Of a DNA stretch of 64,000 nt, positions 1 through 8,113 are shown piece by piece. The position numbers were made by a program, and so were the translations under genes. Position 1 is the stretch's first letter. Each line of letters opens with the position of its first letter. The notes beneath the pieces were generated by a model that ran no database searches, was not told the origin of the DNA, and saw only the letters and a program-made list of their open reading frames with translations. The DNA lies in the NCBI GenBank assembly GCA_000431075.1, contig HF986880.1, positions 7,354 to 71,353 of the forward strand, read 5' to 3'. The DNA is from Firmicutes bacterium CAG:555. GTDB lineage: Bacteria; Bacillota; Clostridia; Oscillospirales; Oscillospiraceae.

Positions 1-1294
1 GAGGCGTTGCGGCAAACAGCGAAAGGCCGATAGTGCGGTTGCGCTTCTCCCAAATGGTGACCTTGTGGCCGCGGAGCGCTGCGACACGAGCAAACTCCAT
101 GCCGGAGGGGCCTGCGCCGATAACGAGGATCTTTTCGGGATGCTCGCTCTTCTTCTCGGTGGGCATGAGGCCGTTTTCGTCCTCAAGCTCCTGCTCACGG
201 TTGCATTCGTAGTTGCCGATGCAGCCGATGGGCTTGCTGATCATTGCCATGTCAAGGCACTTTGCGTTGCAGCCGACGCAGGGACGGATATCGGCAGCCT
301 TGCCGGCTATTGCCTTGTTGACGACATCGGGGTCAGCCAGGAACGGACGACCCATAACGATAGCGTCGAAGTCGCCTCTGTCGATGAGTTCCTCTGCCTT
401 CTCGATGTTCATGCGCATACCCTGTGCGACGGGAGCCTTGACTCTTGCCTTGATCTGGCGGCCGAGGTATGCCCATGCGCCGTGGGGAACTTCCATGGTG
501 ATGAGGGGAACTGCCGACTCGTGCCAGCCTGCGGTGATGGAGAAGCCGTCAACATAACCGGTCTTGTCCAGCAGCTCACAGATCTCTGCGATATCGTCGC
601 CGTTGCAGCCGCCGTCCATGAAGTCGCTGCCGCTGACACGAAGCGAAATGGGATAGTCGGGGCCGACTGCCTTTCTCATGCCCTCAAGGGTCTCGACCAT
701 GAAGCGGCAGCGGTTTTCGAGCGAGCCGCCGTATTCGTCGGTGCGGTGGTTTGTAAGCGGAGAGAAGAACTGGCCGTACAGGTAGCCGGAGTTTGTCTCG
801 ATCTCGATGCCGTCGAAGCCGGCCTTCTTTGCGATGACCGCAGCGTGTGCCTGCCAGTCGACGAACTGCTTGATCTCCTCAACGGTGAGCTCCTTGGGCA
901 TCTCAAAGTGAGTGAATCTGCCGGGGATGGGGGACGGTGCAACAGCCTGCTCGCCCTGAATGCTTGCGCGGTTTGCGCATCTGCCGCGATGCATGAGCTG
1001 TGCAAATACCTTGCTGCCGCCCTCGTGGATGGCGTCGGTCAGCTTCTTGAGCGAGGGAATGTACTTCTCGTCGGTGAGCATTGCGCCGTGGTTGGGGTTG
1101 TAGCGGACCTTATCCCACTGCATATTTGCGAAAATGATAAGGCCGACTCCGCCGAGTGCACGGCGTCTGTAGAACTCGACAACATCATCCATAATAAAGC
1201 CGTCGACGGTGTGGCCAACGCTCATGGGTGACATGATCACTCTGTTCTTCAGCTCAAGCTGGTTGACCTTAAACGGTGTATAAAGTCTTTTCAT
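1..1294 (-). CDS. NADH:flavin oxidoreductase, Old Yellow Enzyme / 2,4-dienoyl-CoA reductase family (3-prime end outside window)
   Basis: The first 431 residues are visible. They give the FMN-binding TIM barrel (about residues 1-335), the 4Fe-4S ligands C339, C342, C346 and C358, and the start of the NAD/FAD domain (GAGPSGME, about 393). This three-domain plan is that of FadH, BaiCD/BaiH and related anaerobic flavin reductases, which reduce C=C bonds or demethylate amines. The usual HGAHGYL active-site stretch reads ETNSGYL here, so substrate chemistry may differ from classical OYE; the FadH-like YGGSLENR motif is kept. The start is fixed by GAGGAGGTAAAT just upstream of ATG at 1294. It lies downstream of a sigma-54 activator gene and has its own sigma-54 promoter. 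The substrate cannot be named. Confidence 0.9.
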   Translation of the reverse strand, partial: MKRLYTPFKVNQLELKNRVIMSPMSVGHTVDGFIMDDVVEFYRRRALGGVGLIIFANMQWDKVRYNPNHGAMLTDEKYIPSLKKLTDAIHEGGSKVFAQLMHRGRCANRASIQGEQAVAPSPIPGRFTHFEMPKELTVEEIKQFVDWQAHAAVIAKKAGFDGIEIETNSGYLYGQFFSPLTNHRTDEYGGSLENRCRFMVETLEGMRKAVGPDYPISLRVSGSDFMDGGCNGDDIAEICELLDKTGYVDGFSITAGWHESAVPLITMEVPHGAWAYLGRQIKARVKAPVAQGMRMNIEKAEELIDRGDFDAIVMGRPFLADPDVVNKAIAGKAADIRPCVGCNAKCLDMAMISKPIGCIGNYECNREQELEDENGLMPTEKKSEHPEKILVIGAGPSGMEFARVAALRGHKVTIWEKRNRTIGLSLFAATP

Positions 1295-1389
1295 ATTTAC
1301 CTCCTCAGTATCATAACCTCAGCTCAGTATCGATTATCCCGGCCGGGGAACTGATCGTGTCGGTTATTTTCTTGACAGTCTATTTTTAA

Positions 1390-1405
1390 TGCAAAATCCG
1401 TGCCA
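1390..1405 (-). promoter_or_regulatory. Sigma-54 (-24/-12) promoter of the flavin reductase gene
   Basis: On the minus strand the sequence is TGGCAC, five bases, TTGCA, with GG and GC exactly 10 bases apart, a consensus match for RpoN promoters. The transcript would start near 1379, leaving an untranslated leader of about 85 bases before the ATG at 1294. The neighbouring genes encode a sigma-54 activator and RpoN, which strongly supports the call. Confidence 0.85.
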
Positions 1406-1477
1406 ACTTTGTCAAAAAAATATTTTTTCTTATTATGCACCGTTTGGTCACGACACATACGCAAGTTTGTACAAAGT

Positions 1478-1520
1478 CAAAAAGAGCCGAACACCCGCTT
1501 TTGCTGGTGTCCGACTCTTT
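1478..1520 (-). terminator. Intrinsic terminator after the sigma-54 activator gene
   Basis: A 15-bp stem (arms 1481-1495 and 1506-1520, two G-U pairs on the minus transcript) is followed by a T run on the minus strand. It lies 13 bases past the stop of the activator gene and upstream of the sigma-54 promoter, separating the two transcription units. Confidence 0.8.
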
Positions 1521-1532
1521 ACTTGTTTTGCG

Positions 1533-3494
1533 TTATTTGTCACTGTGCGTATCCTCTGCGCCGTTGAGTATCCTATATAGCGTTGAGCGTGAAACGCCCA
1601 TCTCCTGTGCGACCTTTGATTTGTTGCCCTTAAACTCGACCATGAGCTTCTTTGCCATCTCAAGCCGCTGCTTTGTGAAGAAATCACTCATCATGCGAAG
1701 CTCCGTGCCCTCGGGCTCGGGCGCTTTGGCACTCTCATCCACCCGTTCAAGGTTTGTTATGCTCTGCGGAAGATCCTCAAACTCGATGCAGTCGCTTTTG
1801 CAGACGATGACGCTGTATTCCATGCAATTGCGCAGCTCTCGGACATTGCCCGGCCAGTCATACTCGGTCATCGCAACGACCGCAGCGGGGCTGATCTCGT
1901 GAATATTCTTGCCGTTTTCGTGTGCAAAGCGTTCAAGGAAGTATTCTGCCAGCTCCTTAATGTCCGCCCTGCGCCGTCTGAGGGGTATCATGGTGAGGTT
2001 TATGACATTGAGACGGTAGTACAGGTCTGCCCTGAAGCTGCCGTCGGCAATACATTTCGTGAGGTCCTTATTGGTGGCTGTAATTATTCGTACATCTACA
2101 TTTATGGGCTTTGTTGCGCCTATGCGGGTTATGCAGTTTTCCTCCAGCGCACGCAGCAGAACGCTCTGCATTTCAACGGGCATCTCGCCTATCTCATCCA
2201 AAAACAGCGTGCCGCCGTCGGCAAGCTCAAACTTGCCCTTTGCACCGGTGCGGTTTGCGCCGGTGAACGATCCGCCGACATAGCCGAACAGCTCGCTGCC
2301 TATTAGATCACGGGGTATCGCCGCACAGTTTACGGCGACAAAGGGCTTATCCTTGCGCTGGCTGGTGCAATGGATCGCATTTGCAAAAAGCTCCTTTCCG
2401 GTGCCCGATTCGCCTTGAATAAGTATGGGGCTTGAGGTCGCCGATATCCGCTCAGCAAAGCGCTTTAGCTGCACGAAATTATCCGAAACGCCGATAAGAT
2501 CATCGAAGGTATAGCGTGCGTGGTTGCCGTCTGCGGGCTTTTCTTCTTTCTTTATCTTGCCCTTATAAATGGTGATAAGTGCACCGAATTGGCGCATATT
2601 CGTGTTAATTATGCTGCAATCGGCAAAATACTGCTCTCTTGAACCGTTTGGGTGCACAAGCTCCACTGGCTTTCCGATGACCTTTTTGCCCTCTGCTATC
2701 TTCGACACCAGCGACATCAGCTCTGGGCAGATATCACCCAAAAAGCTGTTTATCGTCTCCTGCGGATGGTAGTTATAAAAGTCGTAGAACATATCGTTTG
2801 CGAAGGTAACGGAGCAGCTGTTATCGACCATTATAACTATATCGTTCGTGCTTCCGCGGCTGTATTCGTTGCGCTGCACAATATCACGCATGATGACATC
2901 CTTGGTCACATGCCCCGTTGTTATGATGGTCTCCGTAGATTCGAGCAGCTTAAAAAGATTATATATACGCTCGTCGAAGTTCTCCTTATAGGTGATTAAC
3001 ATGACATAGCCGTTTCGGCTGTATTTGCCCTTTATTCTGAACGCAAAGGTAACATAGGGCTTAAAAGCGTCCAGATAATGCTCATCTCCGATGACCCATG
3101 TACTGCTGGGGCTTCGTGCGGACATGACGGCAGCGTTGGTTCCGGCAACACTCTCGCCTACATTGCCGCCGAGCTTTATATTCTTCTCAGACAGCTCGTC
3201 CTTGAGCTTTTTATCGCCATAGCGGCCGAAAACATCAAAATTTTCGTACAGATACAAAAGCACGGAGTTATTGGCCGCAAGCGCATCCGCAACAGCCTGA
3301 TAATACTCGGGCGTGCTCTTGCGCATGAGTCTGATATGACCCGTGACATGATTTTTACACCGTTCACGGTCGGCCTCCGTCACCTCGGGCAGAATCTGCG
3401 TGTGCATATCAAGTCCGTTTCTTTCGCACATGTATCTTGAGCTTTCGAGCATACTGAGGTACTCTTTTTTGCGAATGAGAAAATCCGTATTCAT
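1533..3494 (-). CDS. Sigma-54-dependent transcriptional activator (AcoR-like sensor, PAS, AAA+, Fis-type HTH)
   Basis: The protein has 653 residues. A GAF-like sensory region (about 1-200) is followed by a PAS domain (about 210-315), an AAA+ domain with Walker A GESGTGKE (361-368), the sigma-54 contact loop GSFTGA (408-413; canonical GAFTGA) and Walker B GGTLFLDE (about 427), then a Fis-type helix-turn-helix (KSKVAQEMGVSRSTLYRIL near 620-640). It uses ATP hydrolysis to open RpoN-polymerase promoters in response to an unknown small molecule. The order activator, terminator, sigma-54 promoter, flavin reductase on one strand makes that reductase its likely target. It has its own sigma-A promoter and diverges from rpoN. 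Confidence 0.93.
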   Translation of the reverse strand: MNTDFLIRKKEYLSMLESSRYMCERNGLDMHTQILPEVTEADRERCKNHVTGHIRLMRKSTPEYYQAVADALAANNSVLLYLYENFDVFGRYGDKKLKDELSEKNIKLGGNVGESVAGTNAAVMSARSPSSTWVIGDEHYLDAFKPYVTFAFRIKGKYSRNGYVMLITYKENFDERIYNLFKLLESTETIITTGHVTKDVIMRDIVQRNEYSRGSTNDIVIMVDNSCSVTFANDMFYDFYNYHPQETINSFLGDICPELMSLVSKIAEGKKVIGKPVELVHPNGSREQYFADCSIINTNMRQFGALITIYKGKIKKEEKPADGNHARYTFDDLIGVSDNFVQLKRFAERISATSSPILIQGESGTGKELFANAIHCTSQRKDKPFVAVNCAAIPRDLIGSELFGYVGGSFTGANRTGAKGKFELADGGTLFLDEIGEMPVEMQSVLLRALEENCITRIGATKPINVDVRIITATNKDLTKCIADGSFRADLYYRLNVINLTMIPLRRRRADIKELAEYFLERFAHENGKNIHEISPAAVVAMTEYDWPGNVRELRNCMEYSVIVCKSDCIEFEDLPQSITNLERVDESAKAPEPEGTELRMMSDFFTKQRLEMAKKLMVEFKGNKSKVAQEMGVSRSTLYRILNGAEDTHSDK

Positions 3495-3551
3495 GCCGCT
3501 GCGCCTCCGATAAAAAATTTTTTTATTGCTCCGAAAAAGTTCGTTGGTGCC

Positions 3552-3580
3552 ATTGTAACACTAAGTGCGCAGTGTGTCAA
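3552..3580 (-). promoter_or_regulatory. Sigma-A promoter of the sigma-54 activator gene
   Basis: Minus strand TTGACA (3575-3580), 17-base spacer, TACAAT (3552-3557): a near-consensus vegetative promoter about 58 bases before the ATG at 3494. The motif GTGTGTCA occurs at the -35 and again about 19 bases upstream (around 3590), which could be a regulator half-site. Confidence 0.7.
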
Positions 3581-3619
3581 ATTGTTAAAAGTGTGTCATC
3601 CTCGGTCACTGTATTTGAA

Positions 3620-3648
3620 GCAAAGTGTATCACGGTGATACACTTTGC
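3620..3648. promoter_or_regulatory. Perfect 29-bp palindrome in the divergent activator/rpoN promoter region
   Basis: Arms of 14 bases (GCAAAGTGTATCAC, 3620-3633, and its reverse complement 3635-3648) surround a single central G. It lies 40 bases upstream of the activator -35 and 36 bases upstream of the rpoN -35, placing it to act on both. The core TATCACnGTGATA recurs at the ABC transporter promoter at 8069-8083. The outer AGTGTA...TACACT resembles operators of YtrA-type GntR repressors, but no such gene is in the window. The rest of the 302-base gap 3495-3796 holds the two promoters and AT-rich sequence. Confidence 0.7.
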
Positions 3649-3683
3649 ACACTTCGGCGTCAAACAATTTCATATTTTTCAAC

Positions 3684-3712
3684 TTGATTTTATATAACTG
3701 TTTTGATATTAT
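3684..3712 (+). promoter_or_regulatory. Probable sigma-A promoter of rpoN
   Basis: TTGATT (3684-3689), 17-base spacer and TATTAT (3707-3712) lie 85 bases upstream of the rpoN ATG, giving a leader of about 75 bases in AT-rich sequence. Confidence 0.55.
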
Positions 3713-3796
3713 TAACTGGTATGTAAAAAGTGTTTCAGATAGTCAAATTGTAAACAAATATATTTTTGTGCCATTTTGAGGTAAAAAACTATCGTC

Positions 3797-5137
3797 ATGA
3801 AGCTGAAGAATTCCGTCACAATTAAACAGACGATTACACCGGCGACCATTCAGCTGCTGGAGATGGTGCAGCTAAACACCGTGGAGCTGGGCAGGTATCT
3901 CACGGAGCAGGCAATGGAAAACCCCGCTATCGACATTGACGAGCTTGCCGCGGCCTCAAAAGGCGGCGAGCTTGCAAGCCGTGTCGAGTGGCTCGGTTCG
4001 TTTAACCCGCAGCGCACGGAAAGCTCAAATGCCGATGACGATGACGCACCCGACAGCCCAATCGTCTCCCGCGCCGAGCAGACAGATGTCCGCTCGTATC
4101 TTTTGAGTATGTTGCCAAGCTCCGATGTCGACAATGACACAAGGAAGATTTATCGTTATCTCGTCGGCTGTGTTGACAGCCGTGGTTTTCTTTCCGAGGA
4201 CTGGGATAAGGTCGCACAGAAGTTAGGTGTCGAACGCAAAGCGGTCGATGACTGCGTTGCCGTCATGCGCTCCCTGCCGCCGACCGGAATCTGCGCCGAG
4301 GATGTGCGTGGCTGTCTGGCAGCGCAGCTCAGTGCCGATGACAGCATCGCCCGCAGCATCGTCGAAAGATATCTTGAAGAGCTTTCGCACGGACACTATA
4401 TGCAGATATCGAAATCGCTCGGTGTCCCCGTGAGCGCAGTGCGCAGCGCCGAAAAGCGCATAAAAGGGCTCTACCCCTACCCCTCCTCGGCACTTGAGGG
4501 CAGTCGTGACGACGACAGTATGTACATTTACCCTGATCTGAGCGTTGAGCAGACCACCGACGGCCTCAGCATTTCACTGTGCCGCCCGTACAGTCCGCAT
4601 CTGAAGATAAGCTCGTTCTGCAAGGAGCTCAAGGAATCCACTGACGACGAGAGCGTTAAGAACTATATTGATGAACGCATGGCTGCCGCAGGCAGGCTGT
4701 ATCAGAATGTGTGCCGCTGCGAGAAAACCGTGCTGAGCTGCTTTGAGATACTTGCGAAGAAGCAAAGCGACTACCTTTGTGGCAAATCCGACACGCTTAA
4801 GCCCATGACGCTTGCCGACATTGCCGACTCCACGGGACTGAGCGTTTCCACCGTCAGCCGCACGGTGCGTGGCAAATACATTCAGTGCAAGCGTGGCGTT
4901 ATCCCCGCAAAACTGTTTTTCACCGCCAAGCTTGAGAGCAAGTCCGGCACACGCTCGGCAGATGAAGCTAAAAAGCTTCTGCGAGAAGTGATCGACGGCG
5001 AGGACAAGTCCTCTCCCCTGTCCGACGCTCAGCTGTGCGACATTTTGAGCAAGAATGGCTTTTTAATTTCACGGCGCACCGTCGCCAAATACCGCAATGA
5101 GCTCGGCATACCGGGCACATATGTCAGAAAGAAATGA
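3797..5137 (+). CDS. rpoN: RNA polymerase sigma-54 factor RpoN
   Basis: The protein has 446 residues, as expected for RpoN. The N-terminal activator-interacting region has the typical leucine/glutamine-rich start (QTITPATIQLLEMVQ), then the core-binding domain, a helix-turn-helix (DIADSTGLSVSTVSRTVRGKY) and the C-terminal RpoN box SRRTVAKYRNELGIP, which reads the -24 GG element. It directs polymerase to -24/-12 promoters that need an AAA+ activator; such a promoter and such an activator are the next two loci, so the window may hold a self-contained sigma-54 module. The gene shares a transcript with the gamma-carbonic-anhydrase-like gene 9 bases downstream. The SD (GAGGT, 14 bases from ATG) is rather distant. 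Confidence 0.96.
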   Translation: MKLKNSVTIKQTITPATIQLLEMVQLNTVELGRYLTEQAMENPAIDIDELAAASKGGELASRVEWLGSFNPQRTESSNADDDDAPDSPIVSRAEQTDVRSYLLSMLPSSDVDNDTRKIYRYLVGCVDSRGFLSEDWDKVAQKLGVERKAVDDCVAVMRSLPPTGICAEDVRGCLAAQLSADDSIARSIVERYLEELSHGHYMQISKSLGVPVSAVRSAEKRIKGLYPYPSSALEGSRDDDSMYIYPDLSVEQTTDGLSISLCRPYSPHLKISSFCKELKESTDDESVKNYIDERMAAAGRLYQNVCRCEKTVLSCFEILAKKQSDYLCGKSDTLKPMTLADIADSTGLSVSTVSRTVRGKYIQCKRGVIPAKLFFTAKLESKSGTRSADEAKKLLREVIDGEDKSSPLSDAQLCDILSKNGFLISRRTVAKYRNELGIPGTYVRKK

Positions 5138-5146
5138 GGTATCAAC

Positions 5147-5686
5147 ATGTTGTACGAATTTGAAGGCAAGCGCCCGAGCATCGACCCGAGCGCATTTATA
5201 AGCGACAGCGCCGTCATCATCGGTGATGTGACCATCGGCGCACGCTGCTATGTCGGTCCCGGCTCCGTCATCCGTGGCGACGAGCGACCGATATCCATCG
5301 GCAACGAGACCGCAATTGAGGATCTGTGCCTTATCCATGTCGGTGGGCCCGACGCCAAGACCGACGGCTGCCACATCGGAAAGCGGGTCACGATAGGCCA
5401 CAATGCGATAGTCCACGGAAACCACATAAGAGACGGCGCTAACATCGGCATGGGTGCTATAATCAGCCTGTTTGCCGATATCGGCGAATACGCCGTTGTC
5501 GCCGAGGGCGCAGTGGTGAAAAAGCACCAGACTATCCCGCCCCGTGTCGTCGTCGGCGGCGCTCCGGCGAAGATCCTGCGTGAGCTTGAGGACAAGGACA
5601 TTTCCGCATGGGAGCGCAGTAAGCAGACATACATCGACCTTGCCGCACGCTGCAAAGCTCCGAACGGCCTTGTGAAAATTGATTGA
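5147..5686 (+). CDS. Gamma carbonic anhydrase family protein (left-handed beta-helix hexapeptide protein)
   Basis: The 179-residue protein is built from hexapeptide repeats (IGDVTIGARCYVGPGSVIRGD and onward) typical of YrdA/PaaY/CaiE proteins. The three zinc-ligand histidines of gamma carbonic anhydrases correspond to H64 (LIHVGG), H85 and H90 (IGHNAIVHG), so metal binding is likely; whether it hydrates CO2 is unknown for most of this family. A GAGGT SD precedes the ATG. It is cotranscribed with rpoN and ends at a strong terminator. Confidence 0.88.
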   Translation: MLYEFEGKRPSIDPSAFISDSAVIIGDVTIGARCYVGPGSVIRGDERPISIGNETAIEDLCLIHVGGPDAKTDGCHIGKRVTIGHNAIVHGNHIRDGANIGMGAIISLFADIGEYAVVAEGAVVKKHQTIPPRVVVGGAPAKILRELEDKDISAWERSKQTYIDLAARCKAPNGLVKID

Positions 5687-5688
5687 TG

Positions 5689-5732
5689 TACGCAAAAATC
5701 CCCGAGCCGGTTGGCTCGGGGATTTTTGCGTA
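5689..5732. terminator. Bidirectional intrinsic terminator between rpoN operon and iscU
   Basis: A perfect 20-bp stem (5689-5708 / 5713-5732) with loop GGTT contains A and T runs on both sides and lies in the 51-base gap between two convergent genes. Confidence 0.9.
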
Positions 5733-5737
5733 TTCTC

Positions 5738-6175
5738 TTACTCGACGCAGTGGTCGCAGTTGTGGGTCTCTGCGAACTTTTCGTGATCGTACTCTATGCC
5801 GTTCTTGTCGTAGTAGTTCTTGACGGCGGCCTTGACAGCCTCCTCGGCAAGAACGGAGCAGTGGATCTTATGTGTGGGCAGACCGTCGAGAGCCTCGACA
5901 ACAGCCTTGTTGGAAAGCTCGAGAGCGTCCTCAAGCTTCTTGCCCTTGATAAGCTCGGTAGCCATGGAGCTTGTTGCAATTGCGCTGCCGCAGCCGAAGG
6001 TGTTGAACTTACAGTCGGTGATGACGCCGTCATCTACCTTGAGGTACATCTTCATAATATCGCCGCACTTGGCGTTGCCGACCTCGCCGATGCCCACATT
6101 GGGAGCGTCGTCGATCTTGCCGACATTACGGGGGTGCTGGAAATGGTCCATTACTTTATCGCTATACAGTGCCAT
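5738..6175 (-). CDS. iscU: Fe-S cluster assembly scaffold IscU/NifU-like
   Basis: The 145-residue protein matches IscU throughout (MALYSDKVMDHFQHPRNVG start). Cluster ligands C37 (AKCGD, with D39), C62 (FGCGSA) and C106 (HKIHCSVLA) are all present. It receives sulfur from the cysteine desulfurase encoded just upstream and assembles clusters for transfer. The C-terminus carries an extra CDHC motif that E. coli IscU does not have and that is seen in clostridial NifU-like proteins; its role is unknown. It is last in the operon iscR-nifS-iscU. Confidence 0.95.
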   Translation of the reverse strand: MALYSDKVMDHFQHPRNVGKIDDAPNVGIGEVGNAKCGDIMKMYLKVDDGVITDCKFNTFGCGSAIATSSMATELIKGKKLEDALELSNKAVVEALDGLPTHKIHCSVLAEEAVKAAVKNYYDKNGIEYDHEKFAETHNCDHCVE

Positions 6176-6217
6176 GATTATATCCTCCTGAAAAGCATTA
6201 GTTAGTTATACAAATTA

Positions 6218-7405
6218 TTAGATGAGGTGCTTTCTCTTGCCGTTTTCGAGATCCTCCCACACCGGGGAGATGCTGCGCAGGTACTCAACGATACCGGGAA
6301 CGACCTCGATGATGTGGTCAATTTCCTCCATGGTGTTGTACTCGCCGATGGAAAGTCTCAGTGAACCGTGGGCAACCTCGTGGGGCAGGCCGATGGCGAG
6401 CAGAACATGGCTCGGATCGAGAGAGCCGGAGGTGCAGGCGGAGCCGGATGATGCGCAGACGCCCTTGGAGTCGAGCAGAAGCAGCAGGCTCTCTCCCTCG
6501 ATGCCCTCAAAGCACATATTGACCGTGCCGGGGACATGGTGCTCGAGTGAGCCGTTTATCTTGGAGTGAGGGATCTTCGACAGCTCGGCAAACAGCTTGT
6601 CACGCATGGGGATTATCTTTGCGGTGTTGGCTTCCATGTTGTCAACAGACTCCTTGAGAGCCGCTGCAAGAGCCACAATGCCGGGGATATTCTCGGTGCC
6701 TGCACGCTTGCCACGCTCCTGAGCGCCGCCCTCGATGATGTTGAACAGCGGCATACCCTTCTTTGCGTACAGAACGCCTACACCCTTGGGTGCATGGAAC
6801 TTATGGCCGGACATGCTCAGCAGGTCGATGTTCATTTCCTTTACATTGATGGGCATATGGCCGGCAGCCTGAACAGCGTCGGTATGGAACGGGATGCCCT
6901 TGCTGCGGCAGAGTGCGCCGATCTCCTTAATGGGCTGCACGGTGCCGATCTCGTTGTTTGCAAACATGACGGTGACAAGAGCGGTATCCTCTCTTATTGC
7001 AGCCTCGACATCCTCAAGGCGGACAACACCGTCCTCGTGGACATCCAGCAGCGTTACCTCAAAGCCCTGCTTTTCAAGCTGCTTGAGGGTGTGCAGAACT
7101 GCATGATGCTCAAACTTGGTGGAGATAAGGTGCTTTTTGCCCTTAAGAGCGCCGAACTTTGCCATGGATACGATAGCCTGGTTATCCGCCTCCGAGCCGC
7201 CGGAGGTGAAGTATATCTCCTTGGGCTCTGCGCCGATAATGTCGGCAACGGTCTTTCTGGCATCCTCAAGAGCTTCCTTTGCCTTCTGAGCGAAGGAATA
7301 AAGGCTCGAAGGATTGCCGTACAGGGTGGTGAGGTAAGGCATCATTGCGTCAAGCGCGGTCTTGCTCACGCTCGTGGTTGCTGCGTTATCTGCGTAAACA
7401 AACAT
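6218..7405 (-). CDS. nifS: Cysteine desulfurase NifS/IscS
   Basis: The 395-residue PLP enzyme removes sulfur from cysteine for Fe-S assembly. The PLP lysine is K202 (SGHKFHAPKG), the PLP-stacking histidine lies in the KFEHHAVL segment (H100/H101), and the catalytic cysteine is C324 in the mobile loop SSGSACTSG, placing it in group I with NifS and IscS. The start MFVYADNAATT is the normal N-terminus. It sits between the Rrf2 repressor gene and iscU. Confidence 0.95.
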   Translation of the reverse strand: MFVYADNAATTSVSKTALDAMMPYLTTLYGNPSSLYSFAQKAKEALEDARKTVADIIGAEPKEIYFTSGGSEADNQAIVSMAKFGALKGKKHLISTKFEHHAVLHTLKQLEKQGFEVTLLDVHEDGVVRLEDVEAAIREDTALVTVMFANNEIGTVQPIKEIGALCRSKGIPFHTDAVQAAGHMPINVKEMNIDLLSMSGHKFHAPKGVGVLYAKKGMPLFNIIEGGAQERGKRAGTENIPGIVALAAALKESVDNMEANTAKIIPMRDKLFAELSKIPHSKINGSLEHHVPGTVNMCFEGIEGESLLLLLDSKGVCASSGSACTSGSLDPSHVLLAIGLPHEVAHGSLRLSIGEYNTMEEIDHIIEVVPGIVEYLRSISPVWEDLENGKRKHLI

Positions 7406-7482
7406 ATTTATATCTTCCTTTCTGTAAATCCTATTAAAAACATGGGAATTGTAACACTATACATTAAAATAGTCAATAGTTT

Positions 7483-7902
7483 TTATTTTTTCCACTTGTC
7501 GCCCGTCAGAAGATCGGTAAGCGTGACCGTTGCAAGGTAGGCGTTGGTTATATCGTCAAGCTCCTTCCACATGGGAACGGTCAGGCAGGCATCTGATCTG
7601 TCGCAGTTAATTGACCCGGCCTTGATGCAAGCCACCGGTGCAAGGTTATCCTCTAAACAATTCAATATCTCGCCCACGGTGTACTCCTCCGGCTTGCGGC
7701 TTAATTTATAGCCGCCCTCCTTGCCACGGGTACTGTCGACAAGCTGCGCCTTTTTGAGGTTGCCGACTATCATCTCAAGATACTTCATCGAAAGCTCCGT
7801 GCGGTCGGAAATGGTCTTGAGCGATATATAGCCCTCATCGGAATGCTGCGCAAGATAAATCATAATGCGCAGGGCATAACGGCCTTTGCTGGTAACATTC
7901 AT
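7483..7902 (-). CDS. iscR: Rrf2 family transcriptional regulator, IscR type
   Basis: The 139-residue protein has a winged helix at the N-terminus (MNVTSKGRYALRIM...) and three cysteines, C92, C100 and C106, in the region that holds the 2Fe-2S cluster in IscR (there C92, C98, C104). The first spacing is longer (seven residues instead of five). The ATG at 7902 is preferred to an upstream GTG at 7911 because GGAGGTG sits six bases before it. It probably represses the nifS-iscU genes that follow it according to cluster status. Confidence 0.9.
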   Translation of the reverse strand: MNVTSKGRYALRIMIYLAQHSDEGYISLKTISDRTELSMKYLEMIVGNLKKAQLVDSTRGKEGGYKLSRKPEEYTVGEILNCLEDNLAPVACIKAGSINCDRSDACLTVPMWKELDDITNAYLATVTLTDLLTGDKWKK

Positions 7903-7919
7903 AAATATCACCTCCGTCT

Positions 7920-7971
7920 AATTCCTATTGTTTTTCTATGGTTTTAATATACCACGGTTTTAGTAGGAATT
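7920..7971 (-). promoter_or_regulatory. Candidate IscR/Rrf2 operator and promoter of the iscR-nifS-iscU operon
   Basis: Upstream of iscR are inverted arms AATTCCTA (7920-7927) and TAGGAATT (7964-7971) flanking a TATATT -10 (minus strand, 7946-7951), and a direct repeat TAAAACC on the minus strand. The -35 is poor. Position over the promoter suits autoregulation; the operator assignment is inference. Confidence 0.5.
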
Positions 7972-8040
7972 AAAGTGCATGTTCGTCAAAATGCGAAAAA
8001 TAGCTGTGCAGTTTTTGCACAACAAATTTGAAAAAAGTTC

Positions 8041-8083
8041 TTTACTTTAGCGCAGTAATGTGTTATCTTATCACCGTGATAAC
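8041..8083 (+). promoter_or_regulatory. Promoter and overlapping palindromic operator of the amino-acid ABC operon
   Basis: TTTACT (8041-8046), 17-base spacer and TATCTT (8064-8069) form a plausible promoter. The palindrome TTATCACCGTGATAA (8069-8083) begins in the -10 and covers the start site, a classic repressor position. Its 13-bp core TATCACCGTGATA equals, on the other strand, the core of the palindrome at 3628-3640 between rpoN and the activator gene. Confidence 0.6.
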
Positions 8084-8113
8084 AAACTGCATCGATTTTC
8101 GGAGGATAAAAAC

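Noticed and set aside
65..1231. 388-residue open frame on the plus strand and many similar long frames opposite other genes
   Set aside because: They are mirror frames caused by GC-rich codon use in the genuine genes on the other strand; they lack SD sequences and recognisable domains.
7990..8025. Sigma-54 promoter for the ABC operon (GTGCAGTTTTTGCA)
   Set aside because: The -24 element lacks GG and the spacing is one base short.
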